Shown here piece by piece: positions 1-11,544 of a stretch of 64,000 nucleotides of DNA (position 1 is the first letter of the stretch; every line of letters begins with the position of its first letter). Source of the DNA: Canna indica. Taxonomy: Eukaryota > Streptophyta > Magnoliopsida > Zingiberales > Cannaceae. Under the pieces are notes generated by a model, which ran no database searches, was not told the origin of the DNA, and saw nothing but the letters and a program-made list of their open reading frames with translations. The position numbers and the translations under genes were made by a program. The DNA lies in NCBI GenBank assembly GCA_034359265.1, contig CP136891.1, positions 65,944,001 through 66,008,000 of the forward strand, written 5' to 3'.

Positions 1-1126
1 AAAGTTCCAAAGCTAAAGCACGGGCCTTATTTGTATGCTAAAATCGTTTAAAGACTGTTATGGCAAGAGCGAAAACTTAGGACTTGTTCAGTGGTTTTTC
101 ATTGCGTACCTTGTCTTAATGAGGTAGTTTCTAATATATATGGTTCTACAATTCTACTTATGATGAGGAGATAAGTTAGGTTTGCGTGGTTGGATCTTGT
201 TAGGGGCTTATTTAGGAAACTATTCTGCAGTCATTTGTTTAAGACTTCTTCAACATTATTTTAGAGTTAATAATTAAGTAAAGCCAATTGATGTTCTAGT
301 GCCTTATTGTGAAAAATGTTGCACTGTGGTGCTCAAGCAAGATTGCTTTAAAAGCTTTAGAATTGTGATAAAGAGCGATGCGAGTATGTAGATATATATG
401 GATTAGCTTAGGAGAACAATGTATTGGAACCAGATGTTTCACAAATTTGAAAAAGAAGAGTGAAAAAGAAGAGGGAGAAACTGAACTTTTAAGAGAAATT
501 GATAGCTTTTGGCTAGGGTGATAGTTATTCCACTTCAACATGTTTTGGTGATTCGAATTTTGTTTTTCTTTTTTGTTTATACTGGGTTTGGAAATTCTTA
601 AATTTGATTGGATGACTAACTTTATCAAAAGCTTAGCCCGTTAGGAAGGGAAAAAAGGCTGTACCGAAGCCCGTGTTGCTCCAATCACGGGGCAGCATGC
701 ACTGGCCCCCTCCAGGGCTGTGCACCGGGACCCGTGCACTAGAGGAAGGGCCTAGTGCATGCTGCCCCGCTGGACCGAAGTTTTATCCATTAGGAAGAGC
801 TCAACCTATAATATTTATATTCTTAACACTTATGGTAAACTTCATTAGATTGGCCTAATTAAGCCCAATACATGGGTTGACTTAATTGGGTATATTTTAA
901 GAAAAATACTAATGTTGATAGGATTTGAACTTAAGACCTCTTGCTCACGGTAAGTTTGAATGAATGACTAACTTTCTCAAAATTTTAAGCCATTAGGAAA
1001 AGGCTCAATCTATAGAGTATCAATGAATTGTATGAGCATAGTATCTTAATTGATTCATTGTTAGGGAATTGTTGGCCTCGCTTTCTTACGCGTTCCTCAT
1101 GAGAAGGAATTTGTTGTATTTATAAA
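1..1126. other. anonymous AT-rich flank, no gene recognised
   Basis: I see no convincing gene here. The short open frames on both strands have low-complexity or unfamiliar products. A loosely conserved stretch (about 606-649 and 958-1003, sharing 'atgactaacttt' and 'ttaggaa') occurs twice in direct orientation, and a weaker relative lies near 788-810. This suggests an old dispersed repeat. The text near 925-945 resembles a common plant repeat with a tRNA B-box-like core, but I cannot assign it. Confidence 0.4.
688..769. repeat. short perfect inverted repeat (hairpin)
   Basis: Two perfect 16-base arms, 688-703 and 754-769, are reverse complements (CGGGGCAGCATGCACT and its complement) around a GC-rich loop of 50 bases. 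It lies in a locally GC-rich island inside AT-rich DNA. It could be part of a small foldback element; no target duplication was found. Confidence 0.6.
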
Positions 1127-2987
1127 GGGGGCGTTTGGTTGCCCGCAAATGCAAACGTTGCAAAATCCATTTGCATGCAAAAGCAAATGCCCGCAAATAG
1201 ATTTTGCAGCTTAGCGTTTGGTTGCCCGCAAGTAGAGCTGCAACTTCTATTTGCGGGCGTTTGGTTGACCGCAAATGGAAGTTGTAATTACACTTGCAAC
1301 TTGCAACGTGCAACTTGCATCTTACGAAATTTTTCGGGTCGGGTCGGGCACGAATTTTCTCAAGTCGGGCTGAGCCGGGCCGGGACGGGACGGGCCGAGC
1401 ATGCATGAATTTATCCGGGCCGGGTACAAACTTTTTCGGGCAGGGCCGGGCACAAACTTTTCGGGTCGGGTCGTGCACAAATCTTTTTGGGCCGGGCCGG
1501 ACACGAATTTTTTTGAGTCGGTCCGAGCCGGACCGGGACAGGTTGGGCAGTGCACGAATTTTTTTCGGGCAAGGCTGGGCCGAACACAATTTTTTTTCGG
1601 GCCGGGCACGAATTTTTTTTCTGGTCAGGCCGGGCCGGGAAACAAATTTTTTCAGGCCGGGTCGGGCAGGAATTTTTTCGGGCCGAGCCGAGCACGAATT
1701 TTTTTTGGCCGGGAACGAATTTTCTCATTCGGAGTCGGGCATAAATTTTTTGGCCCGAGCCGAGTCAAGATGGGCAGTGCACGAATTTTTTCGGGCAAGG
1801 TTGGGCCCGATGCGAATATTTCGGACTGAGCATGAATTTCTTTTCGTGTTAGGTCGGGCTGGGCATGAAATTTTTTGGGTCGGGTCGGGACACGAATTTT
1901 TTTGGGCAGGGCTGACCACGAATTTTTTCGGGCAGGGCCAGGCAAGAATTTTTTCGATCCAGACCGAGCATGAATTTTTTTAGGGCGGGCCGAGCACAAA
2001 ATATTTTGGGCCGGGTTGGGCACGAATTTTTTGGGGCTGGGCCGTGCAGAATAATTTTGGGCCGGGAAAGGCACGATTTTTTTCGGGTCGGCACGAGTCG
2101 GGCAGTGCATAAATTTTTTCGGGCAGGGCTGGGTTGGGCACGAATTTTTTTGGGTCGGGCATGAATCTTTTCGGGCTGGGCCGGGGTATGAATTTTTTTG
2201 GGGCAGGGCCGGGCCGACAGTGAATTTTTTCGAGCTAAGCTGAGCACGAATTTTTTCGGGCCTGGCCGAGCACAAATTTTTTCGGGCTAGGCCAGGCACG
2301 AAATTTTTGAGTCGGGCTGGGCACGAAATTTTTCAGGCCGGGTTGGGCACGAATTTTTTCGGACCGAGCCGGGCTGGGACGGGTCGTGCAGTGCATGAAT
2401 TTTTTGGGTCGGGTCGGACACAAATTTTTTCGGGGTGGGACGGACACGAATTTTTTCGGGCTGGGCCGGGCACAAATTTTTTCGGGCCAGTCTGGACATG
2501 AACTTTTTTGGGCCGGGTCGGGCATAAATTTTTTGGGTCGAGCCTGGGACAAATTTTTTTGGGCCAGGCTAAAAACTTAGGCCCGACATGATTTGTCTGA
2601 CAAATTAATAATTTTTAATTTTTGTATGATACTAAAAATATATTAAAAAATCTATCAAATGACATCAGAATTAAAATCTGACACTACCATCAGGTTCAGT
2701 ACACAAAAACCTACAACTTTGATATTTATCTCGTCTTCATCCGACGACTCTACGTCGCCAAAATTAATTATTTTTCAATACTTAAATTATTGCATTTGCA
2801 GCCCGCAATCTTGTATTGCGGGCTTTTTGGGCTGCAATTTCACTTGCGGCCCGCAAATGATATTTGAAATACAAGTTGCAACTAGTAAATGCTGCAAAAT
2901 GATTTTGCAGCCAACCAAACAAATTTGTTATCTAAATGCTGCAACTAGAGTTGCAACATTTGTACTTGCGGGCAACCAAACGCCCCC
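1127..2987. mobile_element. non-autonomous TIR DNA transposon (Tourist/PIF-Harbinger-like)
   Basis: The ends are perfect 22-base inverted repeats, 1127-1148 and 2966-2987, beginning GGGGGCGTTTGGTTG; weaker similarity continues inward. The flanking bases are AAA on both sides, compatible with a 3 bp target duplication. Subterminal regions (1140-1320 and 2790-2965) are dense in short motifs such as GCCCGCAAA and TTGCAACT, and the terminal GCGTTTGGTTG motif recurs at about 1205 and 1257. No transposase is encoded. The interior is mostly a tandem array. The TIR resembles Tourist-like MITEs, but a hAT origin is not excluded. Confidence 0.75.
1325..2572. repeat. degenerate tandem array inside the TIR element
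   Basis: Roughly 35 imperfect copies of a unit of about 32-36 bases alternate a G/C-rich half (GGGCCGGGC variants) with a T-rich half (CACGAATTTTTT variants). A longer variant containing GGGCAGTGCA recurs near 1545, 1771, 2099 and 2387, so there is higher-order structure. The array creates long overlapping open frames on both strands that encode only repeats; I do not treat these as genes. Confidence 0.85.
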
Positions 2988-5900
2988 AAAATGTATGGTT
3001 TTTTTCCTCATATGATGCACATTATGGACAAAGCATTGAAAATTTCACTTTTGTCATATATGTTCATCATAACATGCGATATCTGAACTATAAGTAATTG
3101 ATTTTGCAAAATTTAGTACTTCCACCATGTTTTTTCATGTGCAAGAACATATTTTGAAGTGTCAACAATAATCAACACAAAGGTTTTATTGTAAAAGAGA
3201 ATTATAAACTTTATAGATACTTGCAGAACATGTTATTCTGAATATCTTTCTTTTTACTAATCCCATTAACCCAGTGGGCTTGTTTGGTGGAAGAAAGTAT
3301 GATCAGGTTCTAGCTAGTATAATTTTCAAAGCCGCACATTTTACATAAATATGGTGCAGCTTTCTAAATAAAATACTATTCAGGAATCAAGATATATCTT
3401 CATTTACATTGGTGGAATTAAGATATACTATGATTAGGCTTCTACAAGGACGAAACAGCCACAACAAAAAAAATTAAAAAATAGGCTAAAAAAATCCAGC
3501 GCCTAGGCGTCAGTTTCAACTGGCGTTTGATTTGGAGAAACGATGCCGGAAGTGGTGCCGATTTCCAATTTATTTCTGATTCATCTGTTAGTCCCACATC
3601 GATGATTCTGATTTTTCCATCATAATCAAAATTTTATAAGTATAACACAAACATTATATTGTTTCTTCATTTAGATTAATTAAAATCAAAGATTTTTTAA
3701 TCAAATCAATTTTTTTCTAATTATTAAGGAATATTTGGGGTGAAACATTTATTAAGGAATCTATTTCTAGGCGTCGGGCCGGGATTTAGAAATTGGTGCC
3801 TATTTCTAGGTGTTGGTTTTCAAATTTGCTTCTCCATCATTTTTTGTCTCTTGAATTGGTGCTTTTATAAGCGTCTAAACCAACATTTAGACGTAAAAAG
3901 CGACAATTCCTTTAATAATTATAGTTGGTTTTATATTAATTTCTTGTAGCGAACACTAAAATTCTATATAAATAGGAAGCGCGGAAGAAACAATGAAGAA
4001 AACGTGCCTAATAAGTTCGACAAAGAAAAATACAAGTGGAAGAAATAAAGGGGGAATTAGTAAAAGAGAAGCAGCTGCATTACTGGCAGCCTTAGTTGCA
4101 TTCCATTAGGCTTCTTTGGAAGTGTCTTAATAAATTACCCAAGACATAAATTTGTTTATCTCCTCGAAAATTTCCAGAATAAAAAGAATAAAAAAATTAC
4201 TAGTTTTCAAGCTTTGGGCATGCAAATATGCAGCACCCAATTTTTGGTGATTTGTTCGCTTGAAGAAAATAAATAAAAGATGGCTGTTTATTAGACTCCA
4301 CCATATAAGGATCTGTCAAGTGGTGCAGAATTTGGTGCTTCCACTGTATAGATGCACATCTTCAGTATAAAAGAGTTGACTCTTTCCATGGAGCCAAACT
4401 ATGATAACAAACTCTACAAGTTGACGGCTAAGCCTCAGCTTCAAAATGATCAAATTGTTGTGGAAAAATGTTGCACATTGAATTTTCCTTACTCAACATT
4501 TTGAATTCCAGCTGGTTTTCTCATACTGCTACTTTCTTCCGCTGTGATAGTTGATTATCATATTTGTCATGTTCAAGAAACATATTAACCTGAATTTTCT
4601 TTGATACAAAGACAGATTGGACTAGGTTTGATTAGATCAGATCTATCAATTTGTCGAAGCTAGATGATGACAAATTAGGCAGCTTTTGCTCAGGTGATGA
4701 CAGTAATCTTTGTATTAGTTCTAATATAGCGGGCATGGATGATTTGAGTTATCAGTGGGTTGTTAATGAGTTCTTTTGTAGAGTCACCTTAGGGGTATTT
4801 TGGTTCGTGAATTGAGTCTTGTTACTCTCTATATTGAGAGAGATGGTTTGTAATGGATGGTATCAATCAAGAACTCAATCTATCCCTTGTTCAAGTACTC
4901 TTCTGCCATCAATATACGGTAGTGGGATGTATCATGATCACCCATCAATCCTTAGATTCGCAACATATTTTCTTGTTCAAGTACTCTTTTTGCATTGTTG
5001 GTTATCAGAACTGAGGCTGAGTTTGGCAGCTCAAGTACTTATATTCCACTGATATAAGTGACCAAAATTTTCATGACACTACTAAAAAGTAGGTATTCTA
5101 GTTGCTTCATAATTTTCCTGAGCTGCTGATGTAACATGAACTATTTTCTCGACTAAAGTATTTTTTCTTCTTCACTGCTTTTCCATGTCCAAAATGAACC
5201 TATTCTGTAAATGGAAAGACTATCTTTCTAGCACCATGTATATTGGTAAAAAGAAATTTCCATTGGCTTTATTTGACCGTGTTTCTAATGAAAAAGTAGC
5301 TTTTGAATGGCTTGTAATGATGTTGAATTTTGAAATTCTAGCATATACTTGTTGTTATAGGTCTTTATAAAGAAATAGACAATGCATCGGAGAATGGGAC
5401 TGTGCTGAATCCATACAAATGATCGATGGTTGATTAACTTGATTTTCCTTCTTTAGCATCTTAACATATTGACAACTCTAGCCATAGGCCAAAATGATAT
5501 AAATGCTGAGTAGATATCCATGCTTGATTGTGTGCCCATTCAAACAAGTTGTTCTTAAAATTCTGAATTGATTCTCCCATATTGGCAATGGCATGTGTGT
5601 TTGTATTTGTTAGGATGATAATGTGTACAAGCTTTTTTCCTTTATATCTACCATTTCTTTTATACATTTTTTTTGATTGATCTACCATTTCACCCAAATA
5701 AGATATTGACAGCATTCCTTATATATATTCTCCAACATTGTGCTTGTTTTTGCTAACAATTTGTTTACAACATTCCTTCTATATATTGACAACATTCCTT
5801 CTATATATTTCATTTTTTCCTGTGGGGCCACAGTATTTAGTTCAGGAGTGGTTCCAACTTCCAATGGCAACTCGTTTAAATGATGAATTCTCACACTTAT

Positions 5901-6951
5901 TGTCGGTTGTCCACTTGTCCTTGTCAAGAATGTGAATTGTGAATGTGAAGTACCTTTTCAAGCAAAATACTCTGGTGCATGTAGTGATACATCACTTTGA
6001 CAAAGGATTTGTCATAAGACTTAAAAGAAGTGTTCAAAACTTGAGGTTCATGAGCAGAGACAATTAGATTTTGGCATACATGGACGTGGTAAAGGCAAAA
6101 CAGAGGACCATCACTTTGCCTAAGAAAATAACACCACCTTCCTCAAGTTGGCATGCCCATAACTCATAAACCCCTAGATGGCAACAAGGTGCTGGTCCTG
6201 ATTGCGACGGCGGTGCACTGACAATCATTCCTGAAGAATATCTTTCTGAACCCGTCCTACTATATATGGTTTCTTGGAGGACCATTTTTGACATCGATCT
6301 ACTGCTGGTCCTCTTTTCTTCTCTGCATGCGGACAATGCACATTGGTGAGCCCATCAATCTCCATACTCTGTTATTCATCAGCCATATCCGTCTTTGCCA
6401 TCCTCCCTGGACCATTCTATACTGCTGATTATCACCTTTCTCTCTCTCTATCTCTCGTGATGGTATTGTGTTGAAGAATTCCCTGGTTTCTTGCACAAGC
6501 TGTTGGCTGTGATCACAAGATAAAACATAAAACGTACTGTCGCTGACTAATGTATATATATACATGGATACTCCACAGCATGTGAAAATTTAAGCAGACA
6601 ATTTACAAGGATGCTAAAATCTCTGATAATTCATCAACTCCATGAATTCCAAAGAATATAAACCTCAACGGTGTTTAACTTGTTTCAGTGTCCATCAATT
6701 TTAGATAATATCGCGTGAAACTACAAATGGATGCATCTTATCTCAAGATTCCCAATATCAAAACCTAGGTAATTCAAATATACAAACTCAAAAAAATAAT
6801 ATAAGCTCATAATCCATCCGACCCAAAGTTTTGATAATAGAAACTTGACCAACAAAATATCATGGACAACAAAATCAATATTAATATGATGCAAATCATC
6901 TCGAAGATGATTACATTGGACACATTCATACAAGAATATGAATCTGCATGC
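2988..6951. other. intergenic AT-rich DNA
   Basis: No gene or confident mobile element is recognised in this 4 kb stretch. The short open frames are unrelated to known domains as far as I can tell. About 3480-3960 contains repeated 'ctaggcgtc' motifs and ends with ATTTCTTGTAG, faintly like a CACTA-type end. The right end adjoins the 3' end of the kelch gene and should contain its 3' untranslated region; no clear poly(A) signal was picked out. Confidence 0.4.
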
Positions 6952-9602
6952 CTACAACTGAAGAACAAGCTCTAACTGATACAACTCCCCACTAAAACTC
7001 AACCCATAGGCTTCAGCAGGATGGAGAACACCATCAATCATACCCCCAAATACATACATATAACGTCTGGATTGGTCTGTACAAGCACCATGGAAGGACC
7101 TGTACTGTGGGTGTCGACCGTCGATCTTTACCTCCTTCCACAATTTACTCGAGGTCTTTGTCAAACCCGCTGTTTGGGACCTCTGGGGAGCACCTATGTC
7201 TAGAACCCAGAAGTCGTCCTTTCGTCGCCTCGAAGAATCTTCACCGCCATATATGAGAATCTTGCTTCCTGGTAGAATAGTTGCTGAGTGGCCAACTTGC
7301 GGAAGGGGCATTTCGCTTGGTAAATCAGTTAACTCATACTTGAGCTCCTTCCATTCAAGATTTTTGTCACCAATGCTTAGGAACCAGACATCATTAAGAA
7401 CCTCATATCTTGAGCCCCTCCCACCAAAGAGAACCATGTATGTCTCGGCAATCCATGTTAGTGAATGACCAGAGCGCGATGGAGGTGATGACTGAACATT
7501 CATTATCTGGTGCCACCTACCAGATCTAAAGTCATCTAACAAGTACAGAATCCATGTATCATTGAGCCTAAGGCCAAACGTTCCAATTCCTCCATGAATC
7601 ACTACCCTCTTGTCTCCCACGCCAGATGCAGCGTGAGCTCCGCGAGGGGGAGGAGCAACATCCACATCCAGTAGCCTCCATGTAACTCTGAGATCATCAT
7701 GTCCATCATAAATTATCTCCCCTATCCATGTATCATTTAGGCGATCACCATTATCGTTGATTCCCCCAAATAAAACTATGTAGTTGCTAATGAGTGTGCA
7801 TGTCTGCCCAAAACGCCCACTTGGGATGCCTGAATTAACTTGCTTCCAACACAGTACTTTGTTGTGCCCATTTCCAGTGTATGCTACCCACGTATCATCA
7901 AGATGGCGTCCTAGATTTTAAGAAAAAGAACAGAGATCGTCAACATAAATGAAGGTTTAAGTACAAAAATAAATAAGTATGCCCTTGAGCTTGGAAGTTA
8001 ATTGTTAGCTATATTTGAACATGTATGTGAATACTATTACTGAAGTTGAAAAAGAAGAAGCTAGCTATTCATTCCAGTGGTATTTAGTTTCACTGATGTG
8101 TTCTAAATTTTGTTTATGGGTCAAATAATGCAACATGGATACCAATACAGTTTAATGAAACAGTTCGGATTAAGATCAAGCTGTCTAATATCACATCAAA
8201 AGTAAGATGCTAAAGTGGAGAAAACCTAGCAAATGAGAGTACAATATTCCGCTTTAAAAAATGAATTAGAATGCATCAAGAAATCCTAATAATTAACTAC
8301 AGTACTATACACAGATCCGCAAACAAAATTTTCCAACTGGACTTTGCATGAAATGGATTGTCAGAGAGGAGCAATGCAGAAAAATTTACTATATGTTCAA
8401 GTTAATTCTTAGGTGGCATCCCCATCAAGTTAGATTTTATTTAATGTATGTATATCACTGTATTCAGTGTAGTTTTGTTGCAACTGCTAGGTATTATTCT
8501 GGAGATATTCTGAGTACAGGTCATACTCATGTTTATGCCTCCTAATGGAGGATGCTTGACCTAAATACTATGGCATAACACAATGCCGGCATATGACTGA
8601 CATGAGCTTGTGCAGATTCCTTCATTATATGCCTATGCACATCAGCAGTATTTAACATTAGACAGACATGCTAATTAAATAAAATTCTATTGTCGTAAAA
8701 TGTAATCGATTGCCTGAAGATTTAGGGATTGGTATACTTCACCCATGTCTGCATTGGGCTAAAATTAAGAAAATGCATTATTACCTAGTTACAACAGGAT
8801 AAATGTCTATAGCAAATAAAGAATGCGATAAGAGAAATGGTAATGTAGCAAATAGTATCAACCTAAATGTTGCAAACCTATTTCTCAAAAAAAAATGTTG
8901 CAAACCTAGCCAACTCTAATCAATCAAGAAAGGTAATAGATTAAAAGAGTATGCAGATAAAGAAAACAAACGTCTCAGCATCCTTGAGAGTTGAGAGGCT
9001 TGTGTTTTAAGTTTCAATCTTCACCAGTGGGAAGGAAAGACAAAAGAGAAGCTAACAATTGATTTTATTTCGGAAGAACATATAATCAAACAGTTCGCGT
9101 ACAATTGTTAGGCATAATCAAAATCTAATTGCAAGAAAAGAAGTTAGTAGACGGAAAGGCTCTGACCTCCGTCGCATCCCCCGCCAAACAGCACGAGCCA
9201 ACCCGAGAAGAAAATGAGGGAGTGAGCAGCCCTGGGATCCGGAAAGTCGCCGCTTTCGCACGATAAGCGGCGGCAAGAAAGAGAACTAAGCTGGACAACC
9301 TTCTCGTACAGCCGCTTCCAAGAAAGCCGCGGCCTTTCTTGCGGAGGGAAGGAAGCAACCAGAGAGTCTACACCTCCGCTGCCGCTGCCCCACTCCCTAC
9401 GGCAGATGGACTCCCACAAGGAGTCCGAGGAGGACAGGAATCTGAATCTTCTGCAGGTCATGGAGAAGGAGATGATGGACTCCACGGGGAGGAGGTAGAG
9501 AATGGAGATGATCTGATCACTGCCCGCATGGGTAATACTTGAAGTGTAGTTGGAGGTAGAAGAAGAGGAGGAGGGAGGAGAAAGGAGAGGGCTTGAAGCC
9601 AT
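6952..9602 (-). CDS. F-box/kelch-repeat protein (At1g51550-like), two exons
   Basis: Exon 1 is 9602-9167 and exon 2 is 7910-6952 (stop TAG). The donor GAG|GTCAGA and acceptor AATCTAG|G are canonical and phase-consistent, giving 464 residues. An N-terminal F-box-like segment (about residues 20-65: LLPVESIISFSMTCRRFRFL, then SLWESICRREW) precedes kelch repeats with FGG or YGG motifs and conserved tryptophans (LFGGGC, VLFGGIND, VIHGGIG, VLFGGRGS, IYGGED, VFGGMIDG). Such proteins usually act as SCF E3 ubiquitin ligase adaptors, the F-box binding SKP1 and the kelch propeller binding substrate; that role is inferred here. The start at 9602 fits the usual family length (about 480 residues), but in-frame upstream ATGs at 9677 and 9890 would add 25 or 96 low-complexity residues. 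No LOV domain is seen, so it is not a ZEITLUPE-type protein. No stops interrupt either exon, and codons are GC-rich compared with the flanks. Confidence 0.9.
7911..9166 (-). other. intron of the F-box/kelch gene
   Basis: The 1256 bp intron is bounded by GT (9166-9165) and AG (7912-7911). It is AT-rich and has stops in every long frame. I see no nested transposon or RNA gene in it. Confidence 0.85.
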
Positions 9603-9965
9603 GAGGTGTGCTTTCTTTAGTGCCTTGGTGGAGGTGGAGAATGTAGGGAGGTGCTCTGCTCCAGCTGTGGGATTCATTGCAGAGAAGGGGATGACGAGAT
9701 GATGCAGGCCTTGAAGATGTAGAGGCTGATTGGTAATTTGGGAACCTGGGAAGGAAGGAGGTAATGGACAGGAAGAGCATGTTTCTGGTGCTTGCCAGAG
9801 TTTTGGGGATTTATGAGGGTGATGGATTGGAGGTTGGGCAGTCTTGTCTAAGAAAGTTGAGATTTTGAAGGGGTGATGAGAAAGGAACATATGAGAGTAT
9901 ATGCAACGAGGGAGAGGATGATGGTAGAGATGATGGTAAATACTTAAATATTAATTGATTTATTT

Positions 9966-9973
9966 ATTATATA
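9966..9973 (-). promoter_or_regulatory. possible TATA box of the F-box/kelch gene
   Basis: The minus strand reads TTATATAA within GATTTATATAATAAAT, about 80 bases upstream of the farthest in-frame ATG (9890) and about 365 upstream of the preferred ATG (9602). The surrounding DNA is very AT-rich, so chance occurrence is likely. If this box is used, the first AUG would be 9890, which would favour the longer N-terminus. Confidence 0.25.
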
Positions 9974-10204
9974 AATCACTTTATAAATTTATAAAATAGT
10001 AACTATGTATTTGTAGTTAATTTAATTTACAAAATTAATTATTGCCTATATAGTTATAAAATATTTGTAAAATTGATCTAATTAATTTAATAAATATTAT
10101 ATAAAATCATATTTATTCTGATGATTATATCACAGAATTTTAAATGAAAAATATTATATATAAATGCCACTAAACTCCACATGCAAGCGGACAAACCATA
10201 ATGC

Positions 10205-10259
10205 ACTAATTTAATTGTTTTGTTTCAATTATAAGGATAAATGAAACAATTAAATTAGT
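10205..10259. repeat. perfect 16-base inverted repeat
   Basis: Arms 10205-10220 (ACTAATTTAATTGTTT) and 10244-10259 are exact reverse complements with a 23-base loop. It may be a tiny MITE remnant or a simple AT-rich hairpin upstream of the kelch gene. Confidence 0.6.
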
Positions 10260-10372
10260 CATTAACCTGTGTAGGCTCCCTTGGCATCCACGGATTAGCA
10301 ATCTCGTTTCTTGCTTTTTCTTGATGAATAATGGAGGTCCGAGTTAAAGGGGATAATCCGTAGTCTTGGGTC

Positions 10373-10715
10373 TAGAGGTGGCAATTGGTTGAATCCACCC
10401 ATGGATAGTATAAACTTGATCGAGAAGAGATTATGCTTGACTCGACCCAAAAAATTTAGGCCAAGCCAGAAACGATATGCTCGTGCCCAAGGGACGGGTT
10501 GGGCTCGTCCCTTGGGCACGTGGTGCCTTGCTCGACACATCCCGTGTTCGTGCCATGCTCAGCATGGCACGCGCCATGCTCAGCATGGCACGCGCCAACG
10601 CCGACCTAGCCTGGCATGCGCCCAAGCCTAGGCATTATTTGATCAGCGATAGGCTCGGCTAGACCATGGCTTGACCGAATGGGTCTATTCGGGGCCCATT
10701 GCCACCTTTACCTAG
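10373..10715. mobile_element. hAT-like MITE with flanking direct repeats
   Basis: The left end TAGAGGTGGCAATTGG and the complement of the right end (CTAGGTAAAGGTGGCAATGGG) share AGGTGGCAAT, typical of plant hAT-like non-autonomous elements. The element is flanked by a perfect 10-base direct repeat GTCTTGGGTC (10363-10372 and 10716-10725); hAT elements make 8 bp duplications, so the extra bases may be chance or part of the ends. The interior is GC-rich (GGGCTCGTCCCTTGGGCACG) and encodes nothing recognisable. Confidence 0.6.
10552..10593. repeat. tandem pair of 21-base palindromic units
   Basis: Two identical 21-base units (10552-10572 and 10573-10593) each contain the near-perfect palindrome GCCATGCTCAGCATGGC. 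They sit inside the hAT-like MITE and can form two adjacent stem-loops. Confidence 0.8.
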
Positions 10716-10849
10716 GTCTTGGGTCCTATAGCTGAGCATGACCCGATCAAATTTTCGGTCATACTTAGCACAATTTAATGGTGGCAGAACTTTGCGATCC
10801 ATGTCTTCAAGGAAAAATCTTCTATGGAGTCCGACTCCATAGAAATTCT

Positions 10850-11040
10850 TATGGAGCAATTTTGTACATGAGTGAACTAAATATTATTAAGAGTGAACAT
10901 TTCTTTATTAAGATTGAATCTAAAGTGAAAGTGTTAGGTTCACTATTTCACAATATAGATTAACTTCTACTTTATGTTCATTCTTAATAATAGGTTTATT
11001 CTTAATAATGCTAGATATACTCATGTGCGACACTCCATGG
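10850..11040. mobile_element. small MITE with degenerate terminal inverted repeats
   Basis: The left arm (about 10850-10900: TATGGAG...CATGAGTGAAC...ATTATTAAGAGTGAAC) matches the complement of the right arm (about 10967-11040: CATGGAGTG...CATGAGTATA...TTATTAAGAATGAAC) with many mismatches. A short perfect palindrome (TATGGAGT/ACTCCATA) lies just outside the left end, at about 10823-10841. There is no coding capacity; the element limits are approximate. Confidence 0.5.
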
Positions 11041-11078
11041 GAACTCCTACAAAACTTGTCTCGATAGTAGTTGCAAAT

Positions 11079-11544
11079 TGCCTTCGAGGTCGGACCAACT
11101 TAAAATAATAAATATAAATTTTGAATTAATTTTAAAATAAAAACAATTAAAATTAATGAGTAAATTAAAAAAATATAAATTATCATATGAAAATAAATTA
11201 ATAAATAAACAATAAAGTCATTAAGAACCTAAATATTAAATAAATCAATTAACTTTTTAGTATTTAAGTAATACAAAATATTAATCAATTGATTAATATT
11301 TAGGCTCGAGCTAAGCTTGGGCCAACCGAGACTAGTCCACTAAGTTGCTCAAGTTAGGTTTGACCTGTTCGAGCCTCTTTTGGATCGAGTTATTCCCATA
11401 TTTATCAAATAATAAGCATACTCGGACCGTACCACTTATTTTTCAAAAAAATAAATGAATATGAATTTGAAATTTTAATATATGTGAGAGTGTGAATAAA
11501 TGAATATGAATTTGAAATTTTGAAAGTGTACACACACTATATTC
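11079..11544 (+). repeat. dispersed AT-rich repeat, copy A, left part
   Basis: The segment beginning TGCCTTCGAGGTCGGACCAA, then AT-rich sequence, then GAGCTAAGCTTGGGCCAAC, then GTACACACACTATATTC is matched over its length by 22990-23540 (copy B). Copy A is interrupted here by a solo LTR; its continuation lies at 12769-12793 and from 22709. The family of the repeat is not recognised. Confidence 0.7.

Noticed and set aside
1325..2572. Regular repeat spacing that superficially resembles a CRISPR array
   Set aside because: Units are contiguous and degenerate with no unique spacers, and the genome is a plant.
1086..2580. Long overlapping open frames on both strands (up to 229 codons) with arginine-, proline- and phenylalanine-rich products
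   Set aside because: They follow the tandem array exactly and are open on both strands because the unit lacks stops; no start context or domain supports a protein.
3437..3952. Possible CACTA-type MITE (CTACAAGGACG at the left, TTTCTTGTAGCG at the right, repeated CTAGGCGTC)
   Set aside because: The ends match poorly, no 3 bp duplication is evident, and the match could be chance in AT-rich DNA.
5461..6565. Several 80-90 codon minus-strand frames downstream of the kelch gene
   Set aside because: No recognisable domain, no splice logic and low-complexity composition; more likely 3' flank of the gene.
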